In this document: positions 15,566 to 26,693 of the stretch, in pieces
Layout of the letters: each line of letters opens with the position of its first letter
Numbering within the stretch: position 1 is the first letter of the stretch
Origin: Methylovirgula sp. 4M-Z18
GTDB taxonomy: Bacteria > Pseudomonadota > Alphaproteobacteria > Rhizobiales > Beijerinckiaceae
Direction of reading: 5' to 3'
DNA length: 64,000 nt
Assembly: GCF_037890675.1 (NCBI RefSeq)
Contig: NZ_CP149574.1
Coordinates: 3,014,874-3,078,873 of the forward strand
Notes under the pieces: model-generated
Databases searched by the model: none
Seen by the model: only the letters and a program-made list of their open reading frames with translations
Told to the model about the DNA's origin: nothing
Position numbers and translations under genes: made by a program

Positions 15566-17158
15566 ATGTCGTATCAGACCCTTGTCGGTGAGGCCGATAA
15601 GCTCATCGAGGAAAACCAGAATTGGACCGGAATCACCCCCGAGGCCGTTGCCAGAATGCGGCTGCAAAATCGCTTCCGGACTGGCCTAGACATCGCGCGC
15701 TACACGGCGAAAATCATGCGCAAGGACATGGCGGCGTATGACCAAGACCCGGGCAAGTACACGCAGTCGCTCGGCTGCTGGCACGGATTTATCGGACAGC
15801 AGAAAGTCATTTCGCTTAAAAAACATTTCGGTTCGACGGAGCGCCGGTACCTTTACCTGTCGGGCTGGATGGTCGCGGCTCTGCGCTCGGAATTCGGACC
15901 GCTGCCGGACCAGTCGATGCATGAAAAGACGAGCGTCCCCGCTCTGGTTGAGGAGCTGTATACGTTCCTGCGCCAAGCGGACTCGCGCGAACTCGCCATG
16001 CTCTTTCGTGACATCGACAAGGCGCGCGCGGCTGGCGACAGGGCGCGCGAAGCGCAATTGCAGCGTCAGGTCGACAATCATCAAACCCATGTCGTTCCGA
16101 TCATTGCCGATATCGACGCCGGTTTCGGCAACGCGGAAGCGACGTATTTGCTGGCCAAAAAAATGATCGAGGCCGGCGCTTGCGCGCTGCAGATCGAAAA
16201 CCAGGTCTCCGACGAGAAGCAGTGCGGCCACCAGGATGGCAAGGTGACGGTGCCGCACGAGGATTTCGTCGCCAAGATCCGCGCCTGCCGCTATGCTTTT
16301 CTCGAACTTGGCATCGACGACGGTATCATTGTCGCGCGCACGGACTCGCTTGGCGCGGGGCTGACAAAGCAGATCGCATTCAGTGCGAGCGAAGGCGACA
16401 TCGGCGATCAGTACAACTCATTCCTTGATTGCGATGAAGTTGCACAAGGCGAGCACACGAACGGCGAGGTCCTCATCACCCGCGGCGCGAAAGTGTTGCG
16501 CCCGAAGCGGCTACGCTCGAACCTGTTCCGATTCCGTGAAGGCACGGGCGCCGATCGATGCGTCTTGGACTGCATCAACGCGCTCCAGAACGGTGCTGAT
16601 CTTCTCTGGATCGAAACAGAGAAGCCGCATATCGAACAGATCGCGGGCATGGTTGACAGGATTCGCGATGTCATTCCGAATGCGAAACTTGTCTATAACA
16701 ACTCGCCGTCGTTCAATTGGACGCTCAATTTCCGTCAGCAAGTGTTCGATGCTTGGAAGGAGCTGGGCGTGGACGTCTCTGGCTACGACCGCGCGAAACT
16801 CATGGCGGAAGACTATGACAGCACGCCGCTAGCGGCCGAGGCGGATGAGAAGATCCGGACGTTTCAGCGCGATGCGTCACAACGCGCCGGGATTTTCCAC
16901 CACCTCATCACGTTGCCGACCTACCACACGGCGGCGCTCTCGACCGACAACCTCGCCAAGGAATATTTCGGCGATCAAGCCATGCTCGGCTATGTCGCTA
17001 ATGTCCAACGCAAGGAAATCCGCCAAGGCATTGCCTGCGTCAAGCATCAGAACATGTCGGGTTCGGACTTGGGCGACGACCACAAGGAGTATTTCTCCGG
17101 CGAGGCAGCGCTGAAGGCGGCCGGCGAACACAACACGATGAATCAGTTCGCCGCGTGA
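15566..17158 (+). CDS. aceA: Isocitrate lyase
   Basis: A 530-residue enzyme that splits isocitrate into glyoxylate and succinate, the entry to the glyoxylate shunt used on C2 compounds and fatty acids. The active-site cysteine motif is KQCGH (about residues 217-221, in place of the KKCGH of E. coli), and NNSPSFNW is the C-terminal substrate loop. PIIADIDAGFGNAEATYLLAKKMIEAGA supplies metal ligands. The length matches the longer (about 530 residue) isocitrate lyases. ATG 15566 is fixed by GGAGG seven bases upstream; the frame happens to be open far upstream, antisense to the regulator. A 59-residue ORF follows. Confidence 0.96.
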   Translation: MSYQTLVGEADKLIEENQNWTGITPEAVARMRLQNRFRTGLDIARYTAKIMRKDMAAYDQDPGKYTQSLGCWHGFIGQQKVISLKKHFGSTERRYLYLSGWMVAALRSEFGPLPDQSMHEKTSVPALVEELYTFLRQADSRELAMLFRDIDKARAAGDRAREAQLQRQVDNHQTHVVPIIADIDAGFGNAEATYLLAKKMIEAGACALQIENQVSDEKQCGHQDGKVTVPHEDFVAKIRACRYAFLELGIDDGIIVARTDSLGAGLTKQIAFSASEGDIGDQYNSFLDCDEVAQGEHTNGEVLITRGAKVLRPKRLRSNLFRFREGTGADRCVLDCINALQNGADLLWIETEKPHIEQIAGMVDRIRDVIPNAKLVYNNSPSFNWTLNFRQQVFDAWKELGVDVSGYDRAKLMAEDYDSTPLAAEADEKIRTFQRDASQRAGIFHHLITLPTYHTAALSTDNLAKEYFGDQAMLGYVANVQRKEIRQGIACVKHQNMSGSDLGDDHKEYFSGEAALKAAGEHNTMNQFAA

Positions 17159-17237
17159 TTGAAAAAATGCGCGGTGGACCACCACCGCCCAATGCCAACA
17201 GCAATTCGACTAACGACACAGCACCAGCGGAGGCATT

Positions 17238-17417
17238 ATGTCCAAGACCCTTGAAGCACCGAAACCCCAGGAGCCCCAACGGGCACGTGCAGTCTTTTCG
17301 CAAGAGGATTTCGAACTCATCAGAATGGCGATCACGCACTACATGAAGGAAGTGAAAGACACTCCGCAATCAGTCAAATATTCGAATCTGTATCACCGCC
17401 TCGGTCGGGTCACCTGA
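17238..17417 (+). CDS. Small uncharacterised protein (59 aa) downstream of aceA
   Basis: A 59-residue ORF that starts MSKTLEAPKPQEPQRARAVF and ends KYSNLYHRLGRVT. It has a strong ribosome-binding site, GGAGG, four bases before the ATG, and lies 79 bases after aceA on the same strand. The sequence is hydrophilic, with a Pro/Gln-rich start and a likely helix (SQEDFELIRMAITHYMKEVKD). No cysteine, signal or membrane segment is present. I do not recognise the family. Position and ribosome-binding site argue that it is real and co-transcribed with aceA; it is followed by a stable hairpin. Confidence 0.65.
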   Translation: MSKTLEAPKPQEPQRARAVFSQEDFELIRMAITHYMKEVKDTPQSVKYSNLYHRLGRVT

Positions 17418-17456
17418 CCATTCGAGGCGTTCTGGATCTCGATCGACAAGGCTATG

Positions 17457-17483
17457 GCCGGGCGCGCATTAAAGGCGCCCGGC
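17457..17483 (+). terminator. Hairpin ending the aceA transcript
   Basis: GCCGGGCGC (17457-17465) and GCGCCCGGC (17475-17483) form a perfect 9-bp stem with a 9-nt loop, 40 bases after the small ORF. There is no T-tract, so it may act as a 3'-end stabiliser or with Rho. Confidence 0.5.
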
Positions 17484-17589
17484 GGCGTCGCGCGAACCTC
17501 GATACCTACAGGCCTGCGTGGCCCGACCGACGAGATGGTTTGCTTCGCGCAAACCCTCCGTCAGTTTTAGGTGACATCACCTTGCGGAG

Positions 17590-20100
<2,511 letters not shown>

Positions 20101-20194
20101 TTAACCCGAATGGCCCGGAAATGCACGGATTTTCGACCTCGCGGAGCACCGCGCGACGTGTCATTTTTCTGTTATATATCAGTAATTTAAAAAC

Positions 20195-20812
20195 TCAGCC
20201 ACGGGTCGCGATGGCGACAGCCACGCCGGCCATGACGCCGGCCGCGCCGCGATTGATCATTTTCATCGCTCTGGCCGAGCGGAACAGGCGCCGGGCCCGC
20301 TCGGCGGCGAGGGCGTAACCGACGAGAACCGGGGTGATGATGCAGACCATCACGCCCGCCATCTGGGCAAAAACAGCCGGGCTCATATGGTCGAGATCGA
20401 CCACGAGCGGCATGATCGAGAGGAAAAACACGATCACCTTGGGATTGCCGAGGGTGAGCGACAGACTGCCCAAAAACAGGCGCCAGCCCCGCTCGGAGCG
20501 CGGGGCCTCGGCCGCGTCGGCGGATGCGGCGGGGGCGCGCCACATTTTCCAGGCCAAGAACAGAAGATACGCGACGCCGGCGAATTTGATGGCGGTGAAC
20601 AGGATCGCAAACGTATGGGCGATCACCGCAAGCCCGAGCGAGGCGATGGTGAACCAGATGAGGTCGCCGAGGACGATGCCGGCGATGAACGGCGCGATGC
20701 TGCGCAGACCGTGCCCCAGCACCCGCGCCAAAATCGCCGCAATTCCCGGCCCTGGCGTGGCGACGGCGGCGCAATAGATCGAGGCAAAAAGGAGGAGCGA
20801 GGGGAGCGACAT
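20195..20812 (-). CDS. LysE/RhtB-family exporter (first copy)
   Basis: A 205-residue membrane protein with about five to six hydrophobic segments, starting MSLPSLLLFASIYCAAVATPGPG. The AxxPGP motif at the end of helix 1 is characteristic of LysE/RhtB amino-acid exporters. It would move an amino acid or similar small metabolite out of the cell; the substrate is not predictable. It is co-oriented with gyrB and with recQ upstream but separated from recQ by a very long hairpin, so it is likely a single-gene transcript. A second family member lies at 27993. Confidence 0.88.
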   Translation of the reverse strand: MSLPSLLLFASIYCAAVATPGPGIAAILARVLGHGLRSIAPFIAGIVLGDLIWFTIASLGLAVIAHTFAILFTAIKFAGVAYLLFLAWKMWRAPAASADAAEAPRSERGWRLFLGSLSLTLGNPKVIVFFLSIMPLVVDLDHMSPAVFAQMAGVMVCIITPVLVGYALAAERARRLFRSARAMKMINRGAAGVMAGVAVAIATRG

Positions 20813-20899
20813 GGCGATCTGCGACTGTAGTGGAAGCCCCAGATATAGGGCGAATGACGCGCGAACTCAACGAGCCCGTGACCAAGCCACAAAGGACCA

Positions 20900-20946
20900 G
20901 GGCGATAAAGGACCGCGACCGGGACGGTCGCGGTCCTTTATCGCCC
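20900..20946 (-). terminator. 47-nt perfect hairpin after recQ
   Basis: A 22-bp perfect stem (20900-20921 with 20925-20946) and a GGA loop lies three bases beyond the recQ stop codon. The arms begin GGGCGATAAAGG and end the mirror image. The length is well above an ordinary terminator. The arms contain AAAGGACC, and AAAGGACC also occurs just outside the left arm (20891-20898). No clear T-tract follows on either strand. Confidence 0.7.
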
Positions 20947-20948
20947 CA

Positions 20949-22760
20949 CTACAATTCCGCCAAGGCGTGCAGAAACGCCTCGCCATATTGGGTCAGCTTG
21001 CGCTCGCCGACCCCATAGACCTGGCGCATGTCGTCCAGCGTCGCCGGACGCTTTTCCGCCATATCGATGAGCGTGCGGTCGGCGAAGATCATGAAAGCGG
21101 CGACGCCCTCCTCCCGTGCGATTTCGCGGCGCAGCTTTTTCAGCCCCGCCAGCACCTCCGCCGTCGCCGCGTCGATCTCGGCGGCCGGCGCAGCGCGCTT
21201 TGCCGCTTCCTTGGCTTTTTGCCGCACTGTCTCCTTGACGTCGCGCAGCGCGACCGTCTCGCCGCCGCGCAGGATCGCGTCGCCCTTCGGCCCGATGCGG
21301 AAGCCGCCGAATTCCTCGCTCGCCGTTTCCAACGCGCCGTTCGCAAAAAGCTGGCGGATGATGGACGTCCATTGCGCCTTGGTCTTGTCGCGGCCAACGC
21401 CGAAAGTCTTCAATTGGTCGTGGCCGTTGCGCTGCATCTGCTCGGTTGGCGCACCGATCAAGAGATGCACGAGATAATCGCTGCCGAACCGCTGCCCCGT
21501 CCGCCAGATGGCGGAGAGCACCTTTTGCGCGTCGAGCGTGCCGTCGTAGGTCATCACCTTGCCCTGGCACATGTCGCAGGTGCCGCAGGGTCCGGAATTT
21601 TCGCCGAAATGGGACAGCAGCATCTGGCGCCGGCAGGCGGTCGCCTCGCATAGCATGGTCATGCTCGAGAGGCGGCGATGCTCGATTCGTCGCCGCCCAT
21701 CGTCGAGCTGCTTTTCGTCGATCTGCCTGCGCCGCAGCGCCATATCGTCGAGGCCGTAAAGCGTCAGCGTATCGGCGGGCAAGCCGTCGCGACCGGCGCG
21801 GCCGATTTCCTGATAATAGGCTTCGACGCTTGCGGGCATATCGGCATGGGCGACGAAGCGCACGTCGGGCTTGTTGATGCCCATGCCGAACGCCACCGTC
21901 GCCACCGCGACGACGCCGTCCTCCTGCAGAAAGCGATCCTGGTGCCGGTGGCGCACGGCTTGATCGAGCCCGGCATGATAGGGAATGGCTTCAAATCCCT
22001 TGCCCTGAAAATACAGCGCCAGGTCCTCGGTGCGCTTACGCGAAGCGCAGTAGACAATGCCGCTCTGGCCACGATGCCGATCAAGAAAATCTCCGAGCTG
22101 CACGCGCGGCTTTTCCTTCGGCATGAAGCGCAAATGCAAATTCGGCCGGTCGAAGGAATGGACGAAAACTTTCGGCAACGTCTTGAACAGGCGCTCAACG
22201 ATATCGCCTTGCGTCGCCCGGTCGGCGGTGGCGGTGAGCGCGACGACCTGCACGCCCCCGAGCGCTTCGACAGCCGCGCGCAATTGCCGATATTCTGGCC
22301 TGAAATCATGACCCCATTCGCTGATGCAATGGGCTTCGTCGATGGCGACGCGGGTGACGCCGGCACGCTGCAAATGCGGGATGAGGCCGTCGACCATCAG
22401 CCGCTCGGGCGAGACGAAGAGGATGCGCAAGAGGCCGTTGCGCAAAAGGCTCCAGGTCTCGCGCGTCTCGTCGTCGCTGTTCATCGAATTGAGCGTCGCC
22501 GCCGCAATGCCGAGCGTGCGCATCTGCTGCACCTGGTCGCGCATCAGCGCGATCAGCGGCGAGACGACCAGCGTAAGGCTCTCCTCGACCAGCGCCGGAA
22601 GCTGATAGCACATGGATTTACCGCTGCCTGTCGGCATGATCGCCAGCACCGGCTCGCCGGCCAAGACGGCCGCGATCACCTCTTCCTGACCGGGACGGAA
22701 ATCGTCATAGCCGAAGACGGATTTGAGGAGCTCGCGAGCGCGCTGGGAGGAGCGAATCAT
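20949..22760 (-). CDS. recQ: ATP-dependent DNA helicase RecQ
   Basis: A superfamily-2 3'-5' helicase of about 603 residues that unwinds recombination and stalled-fork intermediates. The Q-motif region FGYDDFRPGQEEVIAAVLAG, Walker A MPTGSGKSMCYQLP, DEAH box IDEAHCISEWGHDFRPEYRQL, and motif VI QEIGRAGRDGLPA are visible. The zinc domain (CEATACRR...CGTCDMCQ) follows, with an HRDC domain at the C-terminus (IFADRTLIDMAEKRPATLDDMRQVYGVGERKL). The frame is open to 22838; ATG 22760 (MIRSSQRAREL) is preferred by family length. The dispersed-type repeat at 22787-22888 lies immediately upstream. Confidence 0.96.
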   Translation of the reverse strand: MIRSSQRARELLKSVFGYDDFRPGQEEVIAAVLAGEPVLAIMPTGSGKSMCYQLPALVEESLTLVVSPLIALMRDQVQQMRTLGIAAATLNSMNSDDETRETWSLLRNGLLRILFVSPERLMVDGLIPHLQRAGVTRVAIDEAHCISEWGHDFRPEYRQLRAAVEALGGVQVVALTATADRATQGDIVERLFKTLPKVFVHSFDRPNLHLRFMPKEKPRVQLGDFLDRHRGQSGIVYCASRKRTEDLALYFQGKGFEAIPYHAGLDQAVRHRHQDRFLQEDGVVAVATVAFGMGINKPDVRFVAHADMPASVEAYYQEIGRAGRDGLPADTLTLYGLDDMALRRRQIDEKQLDDGRRRIEHRRLSSMTMLCEATACRRQMLLSHFGENSGPCGTCDMCQGKVMTYDGTLDAQKVLSAIWRTGQRFGSDYLVHLLIGAPTEQMQRNGHDQLKTFGVGRDKTKAQWTSIIRQLFANGALETASEEFGGFRIGPKGDAILRGGETVALRDVKETVRQKAKEAAKRAAPAAEIDAATAEVLAGLKKLRREIAREEGVAAFMIFADRTLIDMAEKRPATLDDMRQVYGVGERKLTQYGEAFLHALAEL

Positions 22761-22786
22761 GCGGCAAAGTAGCATGAAAGCTCGCC

Positions 22787-22888
22787 AGAGCATTTTCCAG
22801 AAAAGCTGTTCGACTTTTCGATTAAGAAAATGCGACAAAACAAAGAGTTAGAGTGATTTTCCGATTCTGAAAGAACGGAAAATGCTCT
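22787..22888. repeat. 102-bp intergenic repeat-like element with 12-bp terminal inverted repeats
   Basis: AGAGCATTTTCC (22787-22798) and its perfect complement GGAAAATGCTCT (22877-22888) bound the element. Inside, ATTTTCCG and CGGAAAAT form another 8-bp inverted pair near the right end. The sequence is much more AT-rich than the genes around it. It resembles short dispersed intergenic elements with AGAGCATTTTCC-type ends seen in Rhizobiales genomes, as I remember them. Only one copy is in the window. Confidence 0.6.
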
Positions 22889-22934
22889 TGACGCGGTGGG
22901 GTGCCCTCGCTCTACAGTGGGGCCTGTGAATTTC

Positions 22935-22968
22935 CCTGCTCCGGCCCTATTTCATTAGGCGGGGCAGG
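22935..22968 (+). promoter_or_regulatory. Leader hairpin of the urc1-urc4-upp operon
   Basis: CCTGCTCC (22935-22942) pairs with GGGGCAGG (22961-22968), with an inner CCTA/TAGG stem, directly before the AGAG ribosome-binding region of urc1. GCCTG at 22922-22926 can alternatively pair with CAGGC at 22965-22969, so two exclusive folds are possible. This could be a regulated leader. It matches no riboswitch class I know. Confidence 0.35.
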
Positions 22969-22983
22969 CAGTTAGAGATCGAT

Positions 22984-24246
22984 ATGACCACCCCGAACCG
23001 CACCTCTCACATCCGCCTCACCTCGCATCCCGAACCTGGCCAGGCCGTCTTGCGCCACCCGATCCGCTGGGGCGCGTCGACACCGCAGGAGCGCGGGCCG
23101 ATCATCGGGACGGTGACGCGTGCGGGCGAGCGCAATGTGATCGGTGCCCATGGCGGCGCCTATGGCCTCTACCGGGCGCTGGCGGTCTCCTCCGGTGCGC
23201 TCAACCCGCTCGCGCGGCCGGATCTCACCAACACGAGTCCGGCGGTGCAGATCGGCCCCTATGAGCAATGGTTCGATCCGGCCAAAATTGTCTCGATCGA
23301 TCCTTGGGGTCATATCCCGCAGGATATTTTCGCGCGCAGGATCGCCGAAGGCCTCGACATCCGTCCGACGATCGCGGTGACGCGGGCGCGGCTCAACATG
23401 CCGGAGATTCTGACGGCCATGCGTGACAAACGCCTCGCGGCCGACGAGCAGATTTTGAAGAGCAACGGCGACATTGCCGTGACCAAAATCGCGATCGATC
23501 CGGTCTGGTATCTGCCCGGTATCGCCGCGCGGTTCAAAGTGACGGAAAACGAGCTGCGCCGGACCTTATTCGAGCAGACGGGCGGCATGTATCCGGAACT
23601 CGTCACACGGCCGGACCTGGAAGTCTTTCTGCCACCGATCGGCGGAGCAACCGCATACGTGTTCGGCGATGTCGCCAAGCTCGCCGACGGGCGCTCGCGC
23701 ATCACCTGCCGCGTCCATGACGAATGCAACGGCTCGGACGTGTTCGGCTCGGACATTTGCACCTGCCGTCCCTATCTCACGCACGGAATCGAGGAATGCG
23801 TGCGTGAGGCGCAAAGCGGCGGTGTCGGCCTTATCGTGTACAACCGCAAGGAAGGCCGCGCGCTCGGCGAAGTCACGAAATTCCTCGTCTACAACGCGCG
23901 CAAGCGCCAGGAAGGCGGCGACACCGCAGCAACCTATTTCGAACGCACGGAATGCGTCGCCGGTGTGCAGGATGCCCGCTTCCAGCAATTGATGCCCGAC
24001 CCGCTGCACTGGCTCGGAATCAGCAAGATCCATCGCTTCGTGTCGATGAGCAATATGAAATACGACGCGCTGATCGACGCCGGCATCGTCGTCGCAGAGC
24101 GTGTGCCAATCCCCGACGAACTCATTCCGCCGGATGCGTCGGTCGAAATGGAAGCCAAGAAAGCGGCCGGCTATTTCGCGCCGCAAGGCGCGCCGTCCGC
24201 GGAGGATTTGAAGAACACCGCGGGGCGTGGGTTGGAGAAATATTGA
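22984..24246 (+). CDS. URC1-type GTP cyclohydrolase II-like protein (uracil catabolism)
   Basis: A 420-residue protein related to RibA but of the URC1 family, which acts in the URC uracil-degradation pathway on a uracil nucleotide rather than in riboflavin synthesis. The RibA-like zinc motif C-x10-C-x-C is in CNGSDVFGSDICTC (about residues 248-261) and is followed by YNRKEGRALGEVTKFLVYNARK. The long N-terminal extension (WGASTPQERGPIIGTV) is typical of URC1. It is followed two bases later by a DUF1688/URC4 gene and then upp, the bacterial URC arrangement. The exact reaction is not established from sequence. Confidence 0.88.
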   Translation: MTTPNRTSHIRLTSHPEPGQAVLRHPIRWGASTPQERGPIIGTVTRAGERNVIGAHGGAYGLYRALAVSSGALNPLARPDLTNTSPAVQIGPYEQWFDPAKIVSIDPWGHIPQDIFARRIAEGLDIRPTIAVTRARLNMPEILTAMRDKRLAADEQILKSNGDIAVTKIAIDPVWYLPGIAARFKVTENELRRTLFEQTGGMYPELVTRPDLEVFLPPIGGATAYVFGDVAKLADGRSRITCRVHDECNGSDVFGSDICTCRPYLTHGIEECVREAQSGGVGLIVYNRKEGRALGEVTKFLVYNARKRQEGGDTAATYFERTECVAGVQDARFQQLMPDPLHWLGISKIHRFVSMSNMKYDALIDAGIVVAERVPIPDELIPPDASVEMEAKKAAGYFAPQGAPSAEDLKNTAGRGLEKY

Positions 24247-24248
24247 GT

Positions 24249-25481
24249 ATGGCGATCTCTTCTTCTGCTGTGCGCTCGCTTTTGTCGGCGCGCGCGGTGC
24301 GCGAGCGTGCGCACGAATTGCTGGCCCATGCGGGGCGTGGGTCGCTGCAGCATTGGCGTGTGCATCGCGAACATCTGGCGTACATCGCCGATTACGTGCT
24401 CGATACGATCCAGCTGAAATATCCTGATCTCGATATTCCGTTCCACGCCCGTTGGCGGCACTTTCATGATCGCGCTGGTAAAAACCTTTGGGACACGGAC
24501 CTGGCGCGTTTCGGCGGCGACCGCGCGGCGCGCGCGCGGGCCGAATTCGACCTCGCCATCGTCTCCGTTCTACTCGATGCGGGCGCGGGACCGGATTGGA
24601 CATATCGCGATTCTCACGGCGCTTCCTATGCGCGCTCCGAAGGTCTCGCCATCGCCAGCCTCGACATGTTTGAGGTTGGCTGTTTTTCCATGTGCTCGGC
24701 GGACCCGCTGCGCGCCGATGCATCGAAATTGCGCGCGCTTCGAGTGGAGGATTTGCAAAAGGGCTTTCAGGCGAGTGCCGCGAACCCGCTCGCCGGCCTT
24801 GAGGGCCGCGTCGATCTCCTGCGCGCGCTCGGCCGCGCCGTCGCAGCGCAGCCGGAGTTTTTTGGCCGGCACGATGGCCCGCGGCCCGGCGGGCTTTACG
24901 ATCATCTCGACGCCCGCGCCCAGGGTCAGCCACTTCCTGCGCCGGAAATCCTTGCCGTCGTGCTCGACTATTTGGGGCCGATCTGGCCGTCGCGGCTCAG
25001 CCTCGACGACGTTCCGCTCGGCGATACCTGGCACCATCCGCTCATCAAGCGGAACGATGCCACCCACGGCCTCATCCCCTTCCACAAATTGTCGCAATGG
25101 CTGTCCTATTCGCTGATCGAGCCATTGCAGCGCGCCGGCATCGCGGTGACCGAAATCGACGGCCTCACGGGCCTACCCGAATACCGGAACGGCGGCCTGT
25201 TCATGGATCTTGGCGCCATTTCCCTGAAAGACCCGTCCGAGGCAACACGCGCACACGAGCCATCCTCACCGCTCATCGTCGAATGGCGGGCGCTCACCGT
25301 CGCGCTGCTGGACGAAGTCGCCATCCTGATCCGCGCCAAGCTCGGGCAAGATGCGCAAAGCCTGCCGCTCGCCAAGGTGCTGGAGGGCGGCACCTGGGCG
25401 GCGGGGCGCAGAATAGCCGGGGAAAAGCGCGAAGGCGGCGGCCCGCCCCTTTCCATCGTGAGCGACGGCACAGTATTCTGA
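24249..25481 (+). CDS. URC4/Urg3-family protein (DUF1688), uracil catabolism
   Basis: A 410-residue DUF1688 protein, the bacterial counterpart of yeast URC4. It is required for uracil breakdown by the URC route but its biochemical activity is unknown. Conserved parts include RHFHDR-like [39 protein letters not shown] and [10 protein letters not shown] near the C-terminus, plus [17 protein letters not shown]. No signal or membrane segment is present. ATG 24249 is used; TTG 24243 has better spacing from GGAG and overlaps the urc1 stop. It sits between urc1 and upp in a tight operon. Confidence 0.87.
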   Translation: MAISSSAVRSLLSARAVRERAHELLAHAGRGSLQHWRVHREHLAYIADYVLDTIQLKYPDLDIPFHARWRHFHDRAGKNLWDTDLARFGGDRAARARAEFDLAIVSVLLDAGAGPDWTYRDSHGASYARSEGLAIASLDMFEVGCFSMCSADPLRADASKLRALRVEDLQKGFQASAANPLAGLEGRVDLLRALGRAVAAQPEFFGRHDGPRPGGLYDHLDARAQGQPLPAPEILAVVLDYLGPIWPSRLSLDDVPLGDTWHHPLIKRNDATHGLIPFHKLSQWLSYSLIEPLQRAGIAVTEIDGLTGLPEYRNGGLFMDLGAISLKDPSEATRAHEPSSPLIVEWRALTVALLDEVAILIRAKLGQDAQSLPLAKVLEGGTWAAGRRIAGEKREGGGPPLSIVSDGTVF

Positions 25482-25510
25482 TTCTTATGATGTCCATTTG
25501 GGGGAATATG

Positions 25511-26140
25511 ATGGAAGGCGTGACACTCGTTGATCATCCGCTCGTTCAGCACAAGCTGACCTTGATGCGCGATGTGAAACGCTCGACCAAGGGTTTCCGG
25601 CAATTGCTGAACGAAATCGGCATGTTGCTCTGTTACGAGGTGACCCGCGACCTGCCGATCGAAATGATCGAGATCGAAACGCCGCTCACCAAGATGATGG
25701 CCCCGACCATTTCCGGCAAAAAGCTGGTGTTCGCACCGATCCTGCGCGCCGGCGTCGGCTTTCTCGACGGCATGCTCTCGCTCGTCCCCTCTGCCCGCGT
25801 CGCCCATATCGGCCTCTACCGCGACCCGCAGACCCTGCAAGCGGTGGAATATTATTTCAAGGCGCCGCAGGACGTCGAAGACCGGCTGATCATCGTCATG
25901 GACCCGATGCTGGCGACGGCCAATTCCGCCACGGCGGCTTTGGAGCGCCTGAAAGAGCGTGGCGCCAAGGACATCCGCTTCGTCTGCCTGCTCGCGGCGC
26001 CCGAGGGCATCGCCAAGATGCGCGCCGAGCATCCGGATGTGCACATCTGGACGGCGGCCATCGACGAAAAGCTCAACGATCATGGCTATATCGTGCCGGG
26101 CCTTGGCGACGCCGGGGATAGGATGTTCGGGACGAAGTAG
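25511..26140 (+). CDS. upp: Uracil phosphoribosyltransferase
   Basis: A 209-residue enzyme making UMP from uracil and PRPP. In URC-type operons it supplies the nucleotide entering degradation (the URC6 role) as well as salvage. The PRPP loop [16 protein letters not shown], the uracil-binding [11 protein letters not shown] and the C-terminal [18 protein letters not shown] are characteristic. Several in-frame ATGs exist (25487, 25490, 25508, 25511); 25511 is best spaced from GGGGGA and gives the usual family length. It ends the three-gene URC operon; no clear terminator follows. Confidence 0.96.
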   Translation: MEGVTLVDHPLVQHKLTLMRDVKRSTKGFRQLLNEIGMLLCYEVTRDLPIEMIEIETPLTKMMAPTISGKKLVFAPILRAGVGFLDGMLSLVPSARVAHIGLYRDPQTLQAVEYYFKAPQDVEDRLIIVMDPMLATANSATAALERLKERGAKDIRFVCLLAAPEGIAKMRAEHPDVHIWTAAIDEKLNDHGYIVPGLGDAGDRMFGTK

Positions 26141-26199
26141 CGGTCCCAGGGCGGCAATTCAGGCTCGATTTAGGTCCCGCGCTCCCTTATATTAGTGCC

Positions 26200-26652
26200 A
26201 TGGCCGCCCCTCACGACCACGATCATACACATCACGACCGCGCGGATTGCTCGTGCGCGGGGCGCGATTTGCAGCTCACGCCGGGGCGCAAACAGGTGCT
26301 CGACATCCTGGAAGCCGCCGACGGCCCGCTCGGCGCCTACGAACTCATCGATCGGATGTCCGCGCTAACCGGCAAACGCGTCGCGCCCGTGACCATATAC
26401 CGGGCACTCGACTATCTGACCGAAAACGGGCTCGTCCACCGTCTCGCGTCACGCAACACGTTTCTGGCCTGCAACCACCACCACCGGCGGCACGATCCGG
26501 TGGTCTTCCTCATCTGCGACATGTGCGGGTCGGTCCGCGAAGCGACCTCCGATGCGGTCAAGCAGGATTTGAGCAAGATCGCCGCCGAGGCAGGGTTCAC
26601 CCTGCGCTCGGAAGTCATCGAACTCGGCGGGCGTTGCGCCAAATGCACTTGA
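26200..26652 (+). CDS. Fur-family metalloregulator, Zur-like
   Basis: A 150-residue Fur-superfamily repressor with an N-terminal His-rich segment (HDHDHTHHDRADCSC), a winged helix (LIDRMSALTGKRVAPVTIYRALDYLTENGLVHRL) and a dimerisation/metal part. The structural zinc site is CDMC near residue 107 with C-x2-C (CAKC) at the end. The motif NTFLACNHHHRRHD resembles Zur proteins more than Fur, Irr or Mur. It should sense zinc and repress zinc uptake genes, but none is in this window. It precedes ispG by 41 bases and may be co-transcribed. Confidence 0.8.
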   Translation: MAAPHDHDHTHHDRADCSCAGRDLQLTPGRKQVLDILEAADGPLGAYELIDRMSALTGKRVAPVTIYRALDYLTENGLVHRLASRNTFLACNHHHRRHDPVVFLICDMCGSVREATSDAVKQDLSKIAAEAGFTLRSEVIELGGRCAKCT

Positions 26653-26693
26653 CTTCACATTTTCGTCTCAACTCAAACTTATGACACTGCGCC

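Noticed and set aside
22888-22920. TTGACG followed by TACAGT as an urc1 promoter
   Set aside because: The spacer is 19 bp and the -10 match is poor, so no promoter is claimed.
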